A DNA stretch of 64,000 bases from Metapseudomonas resinovorans DSM 21078 (GCF_000423545.1 NZ_AUIE01000007.1:62001-126000); one strand, 5' to 3'; positions 48,069-58,877 are shown, counted from the stretch's first letter. Notes: generated by a model from the sequence alone, not told the origin. Translations and numbers: made by a program.

Positions 48069-49895
48069 ATGCGTCGCCTTGCGTTCATGCTTATCGGCCT
48101 GCTGGCCCAACCCTGCTTCGCCAGCCTGATTGAAAGCCACGGCTATGCGCAGTTCGGCACCCTGAAGTACCCCGCCAACTTCGACCATTTCGACTGGGTC
48201 AACCCCAGTGCCCCCAAGGGCGGAACACTGCGGGTCATGGCCTTCGGCAACTTCGACACCCTCAATCCCTACACTTTCAAGGGCACCAGTCCGGTGGCCA
48301 CGCCCAACTTTCTGCAGTACGGCGTCACCGAACTGAACGAGCCGTTGATGGTGGGTACCGGCCAGTACGACCCGTCCGGGGACGAGCCCGCCTCGAGCTA
48401 CGGGCTGATCGCCAGGAGCGTCGAATACAGCGAGGACCGAAGCTGGGTGGTATTCAACCTGCGCGAGGAAGCCCGCTTCCACGACGGCAAACCGATTACC
48501 GCCTATGACGTTGCCTTCTCCTACCGCACGCTGGCCGAGAACGGCCATCCGCAATACCGCACCAGCCTGCAGGAAGTGAAGCGGGTCGACATCCTCAACC
48601 GCCACCGCATTCGCTTTGTACTCAAGCGCGCCGGCAACCCGCTGTTGATCCTGCGCCTTGGCGAATTGCCCGTTCTCCCCCAGCACTACTGGGAAAACCG
48701 CGACTTCAAGGCCACCACCTTCGAGCCCCCCCTGGGCAGCGGTCCTTATCGCATCACTCAGGTCCGGCCTGGACGCAGCCTGGTATTCGAGCGGGTCAAG
48801 GACTGGTGGGGCGAGAAATTGCCGGCCAACCGTGGCAAGTACAACTTTGATCGGGTCGAAGTGGAGTTCTACCGCGACAGCAACGTCGCGTTCGAAGCCT
48901 TCAAGGCTGGGGAGTTTGATTTCTACATCGAGCATCAGGCGAAGAACTGGGCCAATGGCTATCGTTTCCCGGCCATCGCCCGTGGCGACGTCATACGCGC
49001 CGAGATCCCGCACCAGATCCCGACCCAGACCCAGGCCCTGTTCATGAACACCCGCCGCGCCGTATTCAGTGACCGCAAGGTGCGCGAAGCGATGGGGCTG
49101 ATGTTCGACTTCGAATGGACCAACCGTACCCTCTTCAACAACGCCTACATGCGCTCCACCAGCTACTACCCCAATAGCGAGTTCAGCGCCCAGGGCAAGC
49201 CCGAGGGGCACGAGTGGTTGCTGCTGTCCCCCCACCGCAAGGAGTTGCCGGAGTCGCTGTTCATCCAGCCGTTCCAGGTGCCCACCACCGAGGGTCGTGG
49301 CATCCCGCGGGAAACCCTTCGCCGCGCCCTCGGTCTATTGGCCGGAGCCGGCTGGAAGCTGTCCGGCCAGCGCCTGGTGAATGATCGTGGCCAGCCGCTG
49401 CGTTTTGAAATCCTGCTGGTCAACCCGAACCTTGAACGTATCCTCCAGCCCTATCGCGAAAACCTTGCCAGCATCGGCATCGACGTCAGCCTGAGGACCG
49501 TGGACCGCGCGCAGTACAAACAGCGCCTCGACCACTTCGACTACGACATGATCCTGATGACCCTGCCGCAGACCCTGAGTCCGGGCCTGGAGCAATACCT
49601 CTACTTCCACTCCAGCCAGGTGGGCGTGAAGGGCAGCAAGAATTACGCGGGCGTCGCCAACCCGGTGACCGACGACTTGATCGACAAGCTACTCGGCGCC
49701 CAGAGCCGCGACGAACAATTGGCCGCCGCGCGAGCACTCGACCGCACCCTGCTCTGGGAGCACTACAGCATCCCTAACTGGTACATCAATTATCACCGCC
49801 TGGCCTACCGCAACCGGTTCGCCTTCGTCACCACGCCGCCCTACACCCTGGGCTTGCGTGCCTGGTGGCTGAAGCCCACGGAGAACGCCCGATGA
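48069..49895 (+). CDS. nppA1: Peptide ABC transporter binding protein 1 (NppA1-like)
   Basis: 608 residues with a signal peptide (MRRLAFMLIGLLAQPCFA). SBP family 5 fold: FDHFDWVNPSAPKGGTLRV near the start and SGPYRITQVRPGRSLVFERV. The frame is open far upstream, but the signal peptide fixes the 48069 ATG. Belongs to the YejA/NppA group. In P. aeruginosa, NppA1A2BCD takes up peptidyl nucleoside antibiotics. Its stop overlaps the next start (ATGA). Confidence 0.92.
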   Translation: MRRLAFMLIGLLAQPCFASLIESHGYAQFGTLKYPANFDHFDWVNPSAPKGGTLRVMAFGNFDTLNPYTFKGTSPVATPNFLQYGVTELNEPLMVGTGQYDPSGDEPASSYGLIARSVEYSEDRSWVVFNLREEARFHDGKPITAYDVAFSYRTLAENGHPQYRTSLQEVKRVDILNRHRIRFVLKRAGNPLLILRLGELPVLPQHYWENRDFKATTFEPPLGSGPYRITQVRPGRSLVFERVKDWWGEKLPANRGKYNFDRVEVEFYRDSNVAFEAFKAGEFDFYIEHQAKNWANGYRFPAIARGDVIRAEIPHQIPTQTQALFMNTRRAVFSDRKVREAMGLMFDFEWTNRTLFNNAYMRSTSYYPNSEFSAQGKPEGHEWLLLSPHRKELPESLFIQPFQVPTTEGRGIPRETLRRALGLLAGAGWKLSGQRLVNDRGQPLRFEILLVNPNLERILQPYRENLASIGIDVSLRTVDRAQYKQRLDHFDYDMILMTLPQTLSPGLEQYLYFHSSQVGVKGSKNYAGVANPVTDDLIDKLLGAQSRDEQLAAARALDRTLLWEHYSIPNWYINYHRLAYRNRFAFVTTPPYTLGLRAWWLKPTENAR

Positions 49896-51739
49896 GCAAA
49901 ACGCTGCGCAACCGCTGCCTGCAAGGTTGTGGCGCCCTGCTGCTGTCCCTGGCCGGCCTCGCCACGGCCGAGCCCAAGTACGCCATCACCCTGTATGACG
50001 AGCCTGCCAAGTACCCGGCAAACTTCACGCACTTTTCCTGGGTCAACCCGGAGGCTCCCAAGGGCGGCGTCCTGCGTCTCGCCGGCGTCGGCGGGTTCGA
50101 CAGCCTCAACCCCTTCATTCCGCGGGGCAATTCGGCCGACCAGATCGGCCTGATCTACGACAGCCTGACCTTCCATTCCCCGGATGAACCCTTCACCGAG
50201 TACGGCCTGCTGGCGGAGCGGATCGAAAAGGCGCCGGACAACAGCTATGTGCGCTTCTACCTGAATCCCAAGGCGCGCTTCCACGATGGCCAGCCGGTGA
50301 CGGCCGAGGACGTGATTTTCACCTTCAACATCCTGGTCGAACATGGCGACCCCATGTACCGCCACTATTACGCCGACGTGGCCAAGGTGGAGGCCGAGGA
50401 CAGGTTGCGCGTGCGCTTCGACTTCAAGCACGCGGGCAATCGCGAACTGCCGCTGATCCTCGGCCAGATCCAGGTACTGCCCAAGCACTTCTGGGAAGGT
50501 CGCGACTTCGGCAAGACCGACCTCTCTCCGCCGCTCGGCAGCGGCCCTTATCGCATCGCCAAGGTGGACGCTGGCCGCTCCATTCGCTATGAGCGGGTCA
50601 AGGACTGGTGGGCCAAAGACCTTCCGGTCACGCGCGGTTACTACAACTTCGATGCGATAACCGTCGACTACTACCGCGACATGTCGGTGTCACTGGAGGC
50701 CTTCAAGGCCGGCCAGTTCGACTTCAACCTGGAGTACTCCGCCAAGGACTGGGCCACCGGCTACGAAAGCCCTGCCCTGCGCGCCGGCAAGATCATCAAG
50801 GAAGCCATCCCGAACCACAACCCGACCGGGATGCAGGGCTTTGCCTTCAACATTCGCCGACCAGCATTCCAGGACCGTCGGGTACGCGAGGCCATCGCTC
50901 TGCTGTTTGACTTCGAATGGGCCAACAAGCAGCTGTTCTTCGGCGCCTACAAACGCACAAGCAGCTACTTCGAGAACTCGGAGATGGCGTCCCACGAGAT
51001 GCCTGATGCCGAGGAGCTGAAAATCCTCGAGCCGCTGCGTGACCAGGTGCCGAGCGAAGTCTTCACCCAGGTGTTCAAACCGCCGGTGAGTGACGGCAGC
51101 GGCATCATCCGCGACCAGAAACGCCGCGCTTACCAGTTGCTCATGGAGGCCGGCTACAAGATCGAGAACGACAAGATGGTCGGTCCGGACGGCAAGCCCC
51201 TGGCCTTCGAGATCCTCATCGCCCAGGCCAACCTGGAACGGGTGATCCTGCCCTTCAAGCGCAACCTGGCGGAGTTGGGCATCGATCTGCAGATTCGCCG
51301 CGTGGACGTTTCCCAGTACATCAACCGCCTGCGCTCGCGCGACTTCGACATGATCCCTGCCACCTGGGGGCAGTCCAGTTCGCCAGGCAACGAACAGATG
51401 GAGTTCTGGCACTCGCGCAGCGCCGACAGTGCTGGCAGCCGCAACTTCATCGGCTTGCGCGACCCTGCCATCGACAAGCTGGTGGAGGGCCTGATCCGCG
51501 CCGACTCGCGCAAAAGCCTGGTGAAACACGCCCGCGCCCTCGATCGGGTACTGCTCTGGGGTCACTATGTGGTGCCTAACTACTACGTCGACACCTGGCG
51601 CGTGGCCTACTGGAACCACTTCCAGCGCCCCGAAACGACGCCGCTCTATGACTACAGCCTGATGACCTGGTGGCAGAAACCGGGCACGGAAACTGCTAAC
51701 GAGTCCGAGCAAGCCCCCTCCGAGCCGGATGCCCAGTAA
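49892..51739 (+). CDS. nppA2: Peptide ABC transporter binding protein 2 (NppA2-like)
   Basis: 615 residues with a signal peptide (LQGCGALLLSLAGLATA). A tandem paralogue of the gene before it (for example SGPYRIAKVDAGRSIRYERV against SGPYRITQVRPGRSLVFERV). The ATGA overlap at 49892 ties the two together. Two binding proteins on one permease should broaden the peptide range (inference). Confidence 0.92.
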   Translation: MSKTLRNRCLQGCGALLLSLAGLATAEPKYAITLYDEPAKYPANFTHFSWVNPEAPKGGVLRLAGVGGFDSLNPFIPRGNSADQIGLIYDSLTFHSPDEPFTEYGLLAERIEKAPDNSYVRFYLNPKARFHDGQPVTAEDVIFTFNILVEHGDPMYRHYYADVAKVEAEDRLRVRFDFKHAGNRELPLILGQIQVLPKHFWEGRDFGKTDLSPPLGSGPYRIAKVDAGRSIRYERVKDWWAKDLPVTRGYYNFDAITVDYYRDMSVSLEAFKAGQFDFNLEYSAKDWATGYESPALRAGKIIKEAIPNHNPTGMQGFAFNIRRPAFQDRRVREAIALLFDFEWANKQLFFGAYKRTSSYFENSEMASHEMPDAEELKILEPLRDQVPSEVFTQVFKPPVSDGSGIIRDQKRRAYQLLMEAGYKIENDKMVGPDGKPLAFEILIAQANLERVILPFKRNLAELGIDLQIRRVDVSQYINRLRSRDFDMIPATWGQSSSPGNEQMEFWHSRSADSAGSRNFIGLRDPAIDKLVEGLIRADSRKSLVKHARALDRVLLWGHYVVPNYYVDTWRVAYWNHFQRPETTPLYDYSLMTWWQKPGTETANESEQAPSEPDAQ

Positions 51740-52825
51740 ATGCTCGCCTACATACTGCGTCGACTGCTGCTGATCATTCCCACCCTGTTCGGCATCCTGC
51801 TGATCAACTTCATCATCATCCAGGCCGCTCCCGGTGGCCCGGTGGAACAGATGATCGCCAAACTGGAAGGCTTCGATGCCGCGGCCGGTGGCGCCACCGG
51901 ACGCATCTCCGGCGGCGGCTCGGAAGTGGCCACGGCCGGCTCGAACTACCGCGGCGCCCAGGGCCTCGACCCGGAACTGGTGGCCGAGATCGAGAAGATG
52001 TACGGCTTCGACAAGCCGGCGCCGGAACGCTTCTGGCTGATGATCACCAACTACCTGAAACTGGATTTCGGCAATAGCTTCTTCCGTGATGCCAAGGTCA
52101 CCGACCTGATCATCGAGAAGTTGCCGGTATCCATCTCCCTCGGGCTCTGGAGCACCCTGATCATGTACCTGGTCTCCATACCCCTGGGGATCGCCAAGGC
52201 CGTGCGCCACGGCAGCGCCTTCGATGTCTGGAGCAGCACGGCGATCATCATCGGCTACGCCATTCCTGCATTCCTGTTCGCCATCCTGCTGATCGTGCTC
52301 TTCGCCGGCGGCAGCTACTTCGACTGGTTCCCCCTTCGCGGCCTTACCTCGAACAACTTCGACGAACTGAGCCTGACCGGCAAGATTCTCGACTACTTCT
52401 GGCACCTGGCCCTGCCAGTGACTGCGCTGGTGATCGGTAACTTCGCCACCCTCACCCTGCTGACCAAGAACAGCTTTCTCGATGAGATCAACAAACAGTA
52501 CGTGACCACCGCCCGCGCCAAGGGTCTGTCGGAAAACCGCGTGCTTTACGGCCACGTATTCCGTAATGCGATGCTGCTGATCATCGCCGGTTTCCCGGCG
52601 GCCTTCATCGGCCTGTTCTTCACGGGATCGCTACTGATCGAGGTGATCTTCTCCCTCGACGGCCTGGGCCTGCTGAGCTTCGAGTCCGCGCTGAATCGCG
52701 ATTACCCCGTGGTGTTCGGCACGCTCTTCATCTTCACTTTGCTGGGACTGGTCGTGAAACTGATCGGCGATCTCACCTATACCCTGGTCGATCCACGCAT
52801 CGACTTCGAAAACCGGGAGGGTTGA
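51740..52825 (+). CDS. nppB: Peptide ABC permease (NppB/YejB-like)
   Basis: 361 residues starting [21 protein letters not shown]; six membrane helices with a large periplasmic insertion after helix 1 (about 30-100, rich in Gly and Ala). The cytoplasmic EAA loop is [24 protein letters not shown]. The ATG directly follows the nppA2 TAA. Its stop lies two bases before the nppC ATG. Confidence 0.94.
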   Translation: MLAYILRRLLLIIPTLFGILLINFIIIQAAPGGPVEQMIAKLEGFDAAAGGATGRISGGGSEVATAGSNYRGAQGLDPELVAEIEKMYGFDKPAPERFWLMITNYLKLDFGNSFFRDAKVTDLIIEKLPVSISLGLWSTLIMYLVSIPLGIAKAVRHGSAFDVWSSTAIIIGYAIPAFLFAILLIVLFAGGSYFDWFPLRGLTSNNFDELSLTGKILDYFWHLALPVTALVIGNFATLTLLTKNSFLDEINKQYVTTARAKGLSENRVLYGHVFRNAMLLIIAGFPAAFIGLFFTGSLLIEVIFSLDGLGLLSFESALNRDYPVVFGTLFIFTLLGLVVKLIGDLTYTLVDPRIDFENREG

Positions 52826-52827
52826 GC

Positions 52828-53847
52828 ATGGCCCTCTCCCCCATCAACCAGCGCCGCTTCGCACGTTTCAAGGCCAACAAGCGCGGCTGGTGGTCGCTCT
52901 GGCTGTTCCTTATCCTCTTCGTCCTGAGCCTGGGCGCCGAAATGATCGCCAACGACAAGCCGTTGATGGTCGACTACGACGGCCAGTGGTACTTCCCTTT
53001 CCTCAAGCGCTATCCGGAAACCACCTTCGGCGGCGAGTTCCCGCTGGAAGCCAACTACAAGACGCCCTATATCCGCGAGCTGATCGAATCCAAGGGCGGC
53101 AGCATGATCTGGGCGCCCATTCCCTTCAGCTACGACACCATCAACTACGAACTCAAGGTACCGGCTCCAGCACCGCCCTCGGCGGAAAACTGGCTGGGTA
53201 CGGACGACCAGGGGCGCGATGTGATGGCCCGGGTCATCTATGGCTTCCGCATCTCGGTGCTGTTCGCCCTGACCCTGACCCTGCTGAGCTCCATCATCGG
53301 TGTGATCGCGGGTGCTTTGCAGGGCTTCTACGGCGGCTGGGTGGACCTGGCCGGCCAACGCTTCCTGGAAATCTGGTCCGGCCTGCCGGTGCTCTACCTC
53401 CTGATCATCCTGGCCAGCTTCGTGCAGCCGAACTTCTGGTGGCTGCTGGGCATCATGCTGCTGTTCTCATGGATGAGCCTGGTGGACGTGGTGCGTGCCG
53501 AATTTCTCCGTGGCCGCAACCTGGAATACGTGCGCGCGGCCCGCGCACTGGGCATGGAGAATGGCGCCATCATGTTCCGCCACATCCTGCCCAATGCCAT
53601 GGTGTCCACCATGACCTTCATGCCTTTCATCCTCACCGGCGCCATCGGCACCTTGACCGCGCTGGACTTCCTTGGCTTCGGCCTTCCACCGGGAGCCCCC
53701 TCTCTCGGCGAGTTGGTGGCCCAGGGCAAATCCAACCTGCAGGCTCCCTGGCTGGGTATTTCTGCCTTCATGGTGCTGGCGACCATGCTGACATTGCTGG
53801 TGTTCATCGGCGAAGCCGCGCGCGATGCGTTCGACCCGAGGAAGTGA
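52828..53847 (+). CDS. nppC: Peptide ABC permease (NppC/YejE-like)
   Basis: 339 residues from MALSPINQRRFARFKANKRG; the ATG at 52828 follows GGGAGGG (an in-frame TTG lies two codons upstream). About six helices, periplasmic loop of about 110 residues after helix 1, and the EAA loop YVRAARALGMENGAIMFRHILPNA. It pairs with nppB to form the channel. One base separates its stop from the nppD ATG. Confidence 0.94.
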   Translation: MALSPINQRRFARFKANKRGWWSLWLFLILFVLSLGAEMIANDKPLMVDYDGQWYFPFLKRYPETTFGGEFPLEANYKTPYIRELIESKGGSMIWAPIPFSYDTINYELKVPAPAPPSAENWLGTDDQGRDVMARVIYGFRISVLFALTLTLLSSIIGVIAGALQGFYGGWVDLAGQRFLEIWSGLPVLYLLIILASFVQPNFWWLLGIMLLFSWMSLVDVVRAEFLRGRNLEYVRAARALGMENGAIMFRHILPNAMVSTMTFMPFILTGAIGTLTALDFLGFGLPPGAPSLGELVAQGKSNLQAPWLGISAFMVLATMLTLLVFIGEAARDAFDPRK

Positions 53848-53848
53848 A

Positions 53849-55456
53849 ATGAGCGAGAACCTGATCGAAATACGCGACCTCGCCGTCGAGTTCGTCACCG
53901 GCGAGAAGGTCCAGCGCGTGGTCGAGGGCGTCAGCTTCGACATCCGCAAAGGCGAAACCCTGGCCCTGGTGGGCGAAAGCGGCTCCGGCAAGTCGGTAAC
54001 CGCGCACTCCATCCTGCGCCTGTTGCCCTACCCGCTCGCCCGCCACCCGAACGGCAGCATCAACTACGCCGGCAAGGACCTGCTGAAGCTGCCCGAAAGC
54101 AAGCTGCGCGCTATTCGCGGCAACCGCATCGCCATGGTCTTCCAGGAGCCCATGACCTCGCTCAATCCGCTGCACAGCATCGAGAAGCAGATCAACGAAG
54201 TGCTGGGCCTGCACAAGGGGCTGACTGGCAAGGCCGCCACCAAACGCACCCTGGAGCTGCTGGAGCTGGTCGGCATCCCCGAACCGCACAAGCGCCTCAA
54301 GGCCTTTCCCCACGAGCTTTCCGGTGGGCAACGGCAACGGGTGATGATCGCAATGGCTCTGGCCAACGAGCCGGAGCTCCTGATCGCCGACGAACCCACT
54401 ACTGCGCTGGATGTCACCGTCCAGCTGAAAATCCTCGAGCTGCTAAAGGAACTGCAGGCACGCCTGGGCATGGCGTTGTTGCTGATCAGCCATGACCTCA
54501 ACCTGGTGCGGAGAATTGCGCATCGTGTATGTGTCATGCAGCGAGGTTGCATCGTCGAACAAGCGTCGTGTGATGAGCTGTTCCACGCACCGCAGCATCC
54601 CTACACCAAGGAACTGCTCGGCGCCGAGCCTTCGGGCCAGCCGGCACAGAACCCGGTGGGAGCACCACTGCTGGAGGTCGATGACCTGCGCGTGTGGTTC
54701 CCGATCAAGAAGGGCTTGCTGCGACGCACCGTGGATCACGTGAAGGCCGTGGACGGCGTCAATTTCAGCCTGCTGCAGGGCCAGACCCTGGGTATCGTGG
54801 GCGAAAGCGGCTCCGGCAAGTCCACTCTAGGCCTGGCGATTCTCCGGCTGCTGGGCAGCCGGGGCGGCATCCGTTTCCAGGGCCAGGCACTGGACGGACT
54901 GTCGCAGAAGGACGTGCGGCCGTTCCGGCGCGAGATGCAAGTGGTCTTCCAGGACCCCTTCGGCAGTCTCAGCCCCCGCATGTGCGTGGGCCAGATTGTC
55001 GGCGAGGGGCTTCGGATCCACCGCATCGGCACCGAGGCGGAGCAGGAACAGGCCATCATCGACGCACTCCTGGAGGTAGGGTTGGACCCGGAAACCCGGC
55101 ACCGCTACCCCCACGAGTTTTCCGGAGGGCAACGGCAGCGGATTGCCATTGCCCGGGCGTTGGTGCTGAAACCGGCACTGATCCTGCTGGACGAGCCCAC
55201 CTCGGCGCTCGACCGGACGGTTCAGCGCCAAGTGGTGGAGTTGTTGCGTAGGTTGCAGACCAAGTACGACTTGACCTACCTGTTCATCAGCCATGATCTG
55301 GCGGTGGTCCGGGCATTGAGCCACCAGCTGATGGTGATCAAGCACGGACAGGTGGTCGAGCAGGGTCCAGCCGAAGGCATCTTCGCCGCACCGCAGCACA
55401 GCTATACGAAGCAGTTGCTGGAAGCCGCATTCCTGGCTCCAGAAACTGCCCATTAA
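53849..55456 (+). CDS. nppD: Peptide ABC ATPase, double-domain (NppD/YejF-like)
   Basis: 535 residues with two full ATPase halves. Both have Walker A (GESGSGKS, about 41-48 and 319-326), the signature (LSGGQRQRV and FSGGQRQRI) and Walker B (LLIADEPTTALD and LILLDEPTSALD). Each half ends in an oligopeptide-transport extension. It completes the nppA1A2BCD operon; fabI follows after 20 bp and may be cotranscribed. Confidence 0.95.
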   Translation: MSENLIEIRDLAVEFVTGEKVQRVVEGVSFDIRKGETLALVGESGSGKSVTAHSILRLLPYPLARHPNGSINYAGKDLLKLPESKLRAIRGNRIAMVFQEPMTSLNPLHSIEKQINEVLGLHKGLTGKAATKRTLELLELVGIPEPHKRLKAFPHELSGGQRQRVMIAMALANEPELLIADEPTTALDVTVQLKILELLKELQARLGMALLLISHDLNLVRRIAHRVCVMQRGCIVEQASCDELFHAPQHPYTKELLGAEPSGQPAQNPVGAPLLEVDDLRVWFPIKKGLLRRTVDHVKAVDGVNFSLLQGQTLGIVGESGSGKSTLGLAILRLLGSRGGIRFQGQALDGLSQKDVRPFRREMQVVFQDPFGSLSPRMCVGQIVGEGLRIHRIGTEAEQEQAIIDALLEVGLDPETRHRYPHEFSGGQRQRIAIARALVLKPALILLDEPTSALDRTVQRQVVELLRRLQTKYDLTYLFISHDLAVVRALSHQLMVIKHGQVVEQGPAEGIFAAPQHSYTKQLLEAAFLAPETAH

Positions 55457-55476
55457 CCAGAAGAGGATGAAAGCAC

Positions 55477-56271
55477 ATGGGTTTTCTCGCCGGTAAGCGC
55501 GTACTGATCGTTGGCGTAGCCAGCAAACTGTCCATCGCATCGGGCATCGCTGCAGCCATGCATCGCGAAGGCGCCGAGCTCGCCTTCACCTACCAGAACG
55601 ACAAGCTGAAAGGCCGCGTCGAAGAATTCGCCGCAAGCTGGGGCTCCAACGCCGAACTCTGCTTCCCCTGCGACGTCGCCAACGACGAAGAAATCGCCGC
55701 TGTCTTTGAGGCCCTCGGCAAGAAGTGGGACGGCCTGGACTGCATCGTCCACTCGGTCGGTTTCGCTCCGGGCGACCAACTGGACGGCGACTTCACCGAA
55801 GTCACCACCCGCGAAGGCTTCCGCATCGCCCACGACATCAGCGCCTACAGCTTCGTGGCCCTGGCCAAGGCCGGTCGCGAAATGATGAAAGGCCGCAATG
55901 GCAGCCTGCTGACCCTGTCCTACCTGGGCGCCGAGCGCACCATGCCAAACTACAACGTCATGGGCATGGCCAAGGCCAGCCTGGAAGCCGGTGTACGTTA
56001 CCTGGCCGGCAGCCTCGGCCCAGAAGGCACGCGCGTGAACGCCATCTCCGCTGGCCCGATCCGCACCCTGGCGGCTTCCGGCATCAAGAGCTTCCGCAAG
56101 ATGCTCGCCGCAAACGAGAAGCAGACCCCCCTGCGTCGCAATGTGACCATCGAGGAAGTCGGCAACGCCGGCGCGTTCCTCTGCTCCGACCTGGCCTCGG
56201 GTATCAGCGGCGAGATCATGTACGTGGACGGCGGTTTCAATACCACCGCCATGGGCAACATCGAAGACTGA
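55477..56271 (+). CDS. fabI: Enoyl-ACP reductase, NADH type
   Basis: 264 residues from [23 protein letters not shown] fold with the FabI-type catalytic [19 protein letters not shown] (Tyr-x6-Lys, Tyr about 156) and [15 protein letters not shown]. Last step of each round of fatty acid synthesis, and the triclosan target. AGAGGATG precedes the ATG. A strong terminator follows. Confidence 0.97.
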   Translation: MGFLAGKRVLIVGVASKLSIASGIAAAMHREGAELAFTYQNDKLKGRVEEFAASWGSNAELCFPCDVANDEEIAAVFEALGKKWDGLDCIVHSVGFAPGDQLDGDFTEVTTREGFRIAHDISAYSFVALAKAGREMMKGRNGSLLTLSYLGAERTMPNYNVMGMAKASLEAGVRYLAGSLGPEGTRVNAISAGPIRTLAASGIKSFRKMLAANEKQTPLRRNVTIEEVGNAGAFLCSDLASGISGEIMYVDGGFNTTAMGNIED

Positions 56272-56288
56272 TAGCCACACTTACGAAG

Positions 56289-56314
56289 AAGCCCGCACTT
56301 ATGTGCGGGCTTTT
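56289..56314 (+). terminator. Terminator of fabI
   Basis: Stem AAGCCCGCAC/GTGCGGGCTT, loop TTAT, then TTTT. Confidence 0.94.
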
Positions 56315-56322
56315 TTGTAGGT

Positions 56323-56379
56323 GCGCCCGGCTTGGCGCGTAGCGCCCGGCTTGGCGCGTAGCGCCCGTGACTGGCGCCC
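56323..56379. repeat. 19-bp tandem repeat between two terminators
   Basis: GCGCCCGGCTTGGCGCGTA occurs twice head to tail (56323-56341, 56342-56360), followed by a partial third copy starting GCGCCCG. Each copy contains its own short palindrome, GCGCC...GGCGC. Confidence 0.8.
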
Positions 56380-56384
56380 CCAAA

Positions 56385-56408
56385 GAAAAAGGCCGCATAG
56401 TGCGGCCT
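56385..56408 (-). terminator. Terminator of ppiD
   Basis: On the minus strand, AGGCCGCA/TGCGGCCT with loop CTA is followed by TTTTTC. It lies 18 bp past the ppiD stop. Confidence 0.93.
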
Positions 56409-56425
56409 CTTTCATACATCACACG

Positions 56426-58300
56426 TCAGAAACGTTCGATCTTCGCCTTCTCTTCCAACTGGCGACGGTAGGCAGCAAAGTCTTGCTGACCACTCCGCGA
56501 GGCGAGGAAGCGGCTGTACATCGCCTTCTCCTGCTCAGACAGCTTCTCATCCGACTGACTGATGCCGTTCAGCCGGATCACCACGTAGTCGCCGTTGCCG
56601 AGTTTCACGCCAGTGAACTCGGGCTTGTCGGCGGCCGCAGGTTTCGGCATGCGGAACAGAGTCTGCAGCACCACCGGCTCGATACCTTCCTGGCTGCGGG
56701 TCGCGGCTTCTACCACCTGCCAGGATTGACCGTCCTGAGCCTGCTCAACCGGGGTCTTACCTTCGCGCAGGCTGGCAATCAAGGCGTCACCTTTGGTCTT
56801 GGCGGCTTCGCCGGCCTTCTGCTCCATCAGGTGCTGACGGATACTGTCACTGACCTTGTCCAGCGCCAGCTGTTCGGGCTTCTTGTGCTCTTTGACACGC
56901 AGAACGACTACGGTGTCCGGATCGAGCTCAATGGCAGAACTGTTGGCGCCGTCTTCCAGCACTTCCGGACTGAACGCGGCCTGGAGGACTTGGCGGTTTG
57001 CGGTCAGGCCTTCGCCACCTTCACGACCGAACGGGGCGCTGGTCTTCACTTCAAGGTTCAGCTCCTGCGCAGGCTGCGCCAGATCCGAAGCCTCGAATGC
57101 AGCATCTTCCAGCTCCTTGCTTACCTCGACGAAGCGCTGCTCGACCTGCTGGGCCTTGATGTCGTGCTCCAGTTTCGGCTTCAGGCTCTCGAAGCTTGGT
57201 ACCTCGGGCGCCTGCACACCCAGCAGTTTGATCAGGTGCCAACCGTACTGGGTACGCACCGGAGCGGAAACCTCGCCCTGATTCAGCGCGTACAGCGACT
57301 CTTCGAAAGCCGGCTCATAGACGCCAGGGCCGGCAAAGCCCAGGTCCCCGCCATTGGTAGCGGAGCCGGAGTCGTCAGAGAACTCCTTGGCCAGGGCGGC
57401 AAAGTCTTCGCCCTTGTCCAGACGCTGCTTGATCTGCTCGATCTTGGCCTTGGCCTGTTCCTCATTGAGCTTGTCGCTGACCTCTACCAGGATGTGGGCG
57501 GCCTGACGCTGTTCGGCAAGGTTGCTGATCTCTTTCTGGTACTGGGCCTGGAGGTCTTCCTCCTTGGCCTCAACCTGGCTGAAGAAAGCAGCTTTCTTCA
57601 GTTCGACGTACTCGATCACCACCTGCTCGGGGCTCATGAATTGGTCGACGTGACCGTCGTAGTAGGCCTTGAGCTCATCCTCAGAAACGCTGACTGCAGC
57701 CGGATCAGCCTTCAGGGTCAGAGTCGCGAAATCGCGAGTCTGTTTCTCCAAACGAGCAAAAGCTTCAACTTCTGCATCGGTTACGAAACCACTACCAGCC
57801 AGACCGGCACGCAGTTGGCCGATGAGCATCTCCTGCTCAAGCATCTGGCGGAACTGCAGGCGGCTGTAGTTCATCTGACGTATCACCTGATCGAAGCGGT
57901 CGGCATTGAATTTGCCGTCCACTTGGAACTCCGGCGTCTGCAGGATCAACTGGTCAATAGCACTCTGCGAGAAGGCAAAGTCGGCCTCTCCAGCGCCTTG
58001 CAGCAGGAGCTTACGTTCGATCAGCCCCTTCAGCGCGGCTTCACGCAACAGCTTCTCGTCCAGCAGGGAGGCGTCGAAGTCCTTACCCAACTGTTGCTGC
58101 AACTGGCGGCGCTGCATGTTCACGGCTTCGCTCAGTTGGTCCTGGGTGATCTCATCACCGTTGACCTCAGCCGCGATCTGGCGATTGCTGGTGGCATTGA
58201 AGATGGCGTCGAAGCCGGTCAGTGCCAGCAGCGCGATGATGACGCCAATGATGGTTTTGGCAATCCACCCCTGTGAATTGTCCCGTATGTTCTGCAGCAT
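56426..58300 (-). CDS. ppiD: Periplasmic folding chaperone PpiD
   Basis: 624 residues from [26 protein letters not shown] precedes the ATG. One N-terminal membrane helix (about 15-35), SurA-like N-domain, then a central parvulin domain (about 265-360: [41 protein letters not shown] and [11 protein letters not shown]). It assists secreted proteins leaving the Sec translocon. It lies downstream of hupB in the order lon-hupB-ppiD. Confidence 0.95.
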   Translation of the reverse strand: MLQNIRDNSQGWIAKTIIGVIIALLALTGFDAIFNATSNRQIAAEVNGDEITQDQLSEAVNMQRRQLQQQLGKDFDASLLDEKLLREAALKGLIERKLLLQGAGEADFAFSQSAIDQLILQTPEFQVDGKFNADRFDQVIRQMNYSRLQFRQMLEQEMLIGQLRAGLAGSGFVTDAEVEAFARLEKQTRDFATLTLKADPAAVSVSEDELKAYYDGHVDQFMSPEQVVIEYVELKKAAFFSQVEAKEEDLQAQYQKEISNLAEQRQAAHILVEVSDKLNEEQAKAKIEQIKQRLDKGEDFAALAKEFSDDSGSATNGGDLGFAGPGVYEPAFEESLYALNQGEVSAPVRTQYGWHLIKLLGVQAPEVPSFESLKPKLEHDIKAQQVEQRFVEVSKELEDAAFEASDLAQPAQELNLEVKTSAPFGREGGEGLTANRQVLQAAFSPEVLEDGANSSAIELDPDTVVVLRVKEHKKPEQLALDKVSDSIRQHLMEQKAGEAAKTKGDALIASLREGKTPVEQAQDGQSWQVVEAATRSQEGIEPVVLQTLFRMPKPAAADKPEFTGVKLGNGDYVVIRLNGISQSDEKLSEQEKAMYSRFLASRSGQQDFAAYRRQLEEKAKIERF

Positions 58301-58360
58301 GGGTCCCCCAGAAACGGCCACATTGAGTCGCAGCCGAGTAACGCGGGTAGAGTATCCGAA

Positions 58361-58395
58361 TAAGAGAAAGGCGCATCCTAGGATGCGCCTTCTCG
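58361..58395 (-). terminator. Terminator of hupB
   Basis: GAGAAGGCGCATCC and its complement pair across a TA centre (one bulge), and the minus-strand tail reads TTTCTCTTATTC. Located between hupB and ppiD. Confidence 0.8.
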
Positions 58396-58511
58396 TAGCT
58401 TGCGGAGTCTGAGATTCAACCTCTCTGGTGGTAGGAAGAAACCCTTCGCCTCCACCGCTCCGCTATCAGGCCAGGCTTGCCCGGCCCGATCGGGCAAAGC
58501 CCAAAAGACGC

Positions 58512-58784
58512 TTAGTTGACGGCGTCTTTCAGAGCTTTACCGGCCTTGAAGCCAGGGATCTTGGCAGCAGCAATCTTGATCGGCTTGCCAGTCTGCGGGT
58601 TGCGGCCAGTACGAGCAGCACGCTCTTTAACAGCGAAAGTACCGAAGCCAACCAGGACCACGGAGTCACCAGCCTTCAGAGCGCCAGTAACGGATTCGAT
58701 AACTGCGTCCAGCGCGCGGCCAGCTACAGCTTTCGGGATGTCAGCAGATGCGGCGATAGCATCAATCAGTTCCGACTTGTTCAC
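58512..58784 (-). CDS. hupB: HU nucleoid protein, beta type
   Basis: 90 residues from a GTG start with AAGGGGA upstream. Sequence [20 protein letters not shown] and the DNA-binding arm [20 protein letters not shown] are typical HU. A near-consensus promoter lies 94 bp upstream (58878-58906). It compacts and bends DNA. Confidence 0.98.
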   Translation of the reverse strand: MNKSELIDAIAASADIPKAVAGRALDAVIESVTGALKAGDSVVLVGFGTFAVKERAARTGRNPQTGKPIKIAAAKIPGFKAGKALKDAVN

Positions 58785-58877
58785 TCTTAAGTCCCCTTAT
58801 TTCTGTTGAGTTGTTTCTTAGTTGTTTGGTGTAAGCAAAGCGGGTGCTGGTTGGCCTGCTAACACATAAGAGCCGCT

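Noticed and set aside
50690-52555. 621-codon open frame antisense to nppA2 and nppB
   Set aside because: Rich in HDQG runs typical of antisense GC-rich sequence; the plus-strand genes are well supported.
56321-58276. 651-codon plus-strand frame opposite ppiD
   Set aside because: Antisense of ppiD; starts inside the tandem repeat and has no ribosome-binding site.
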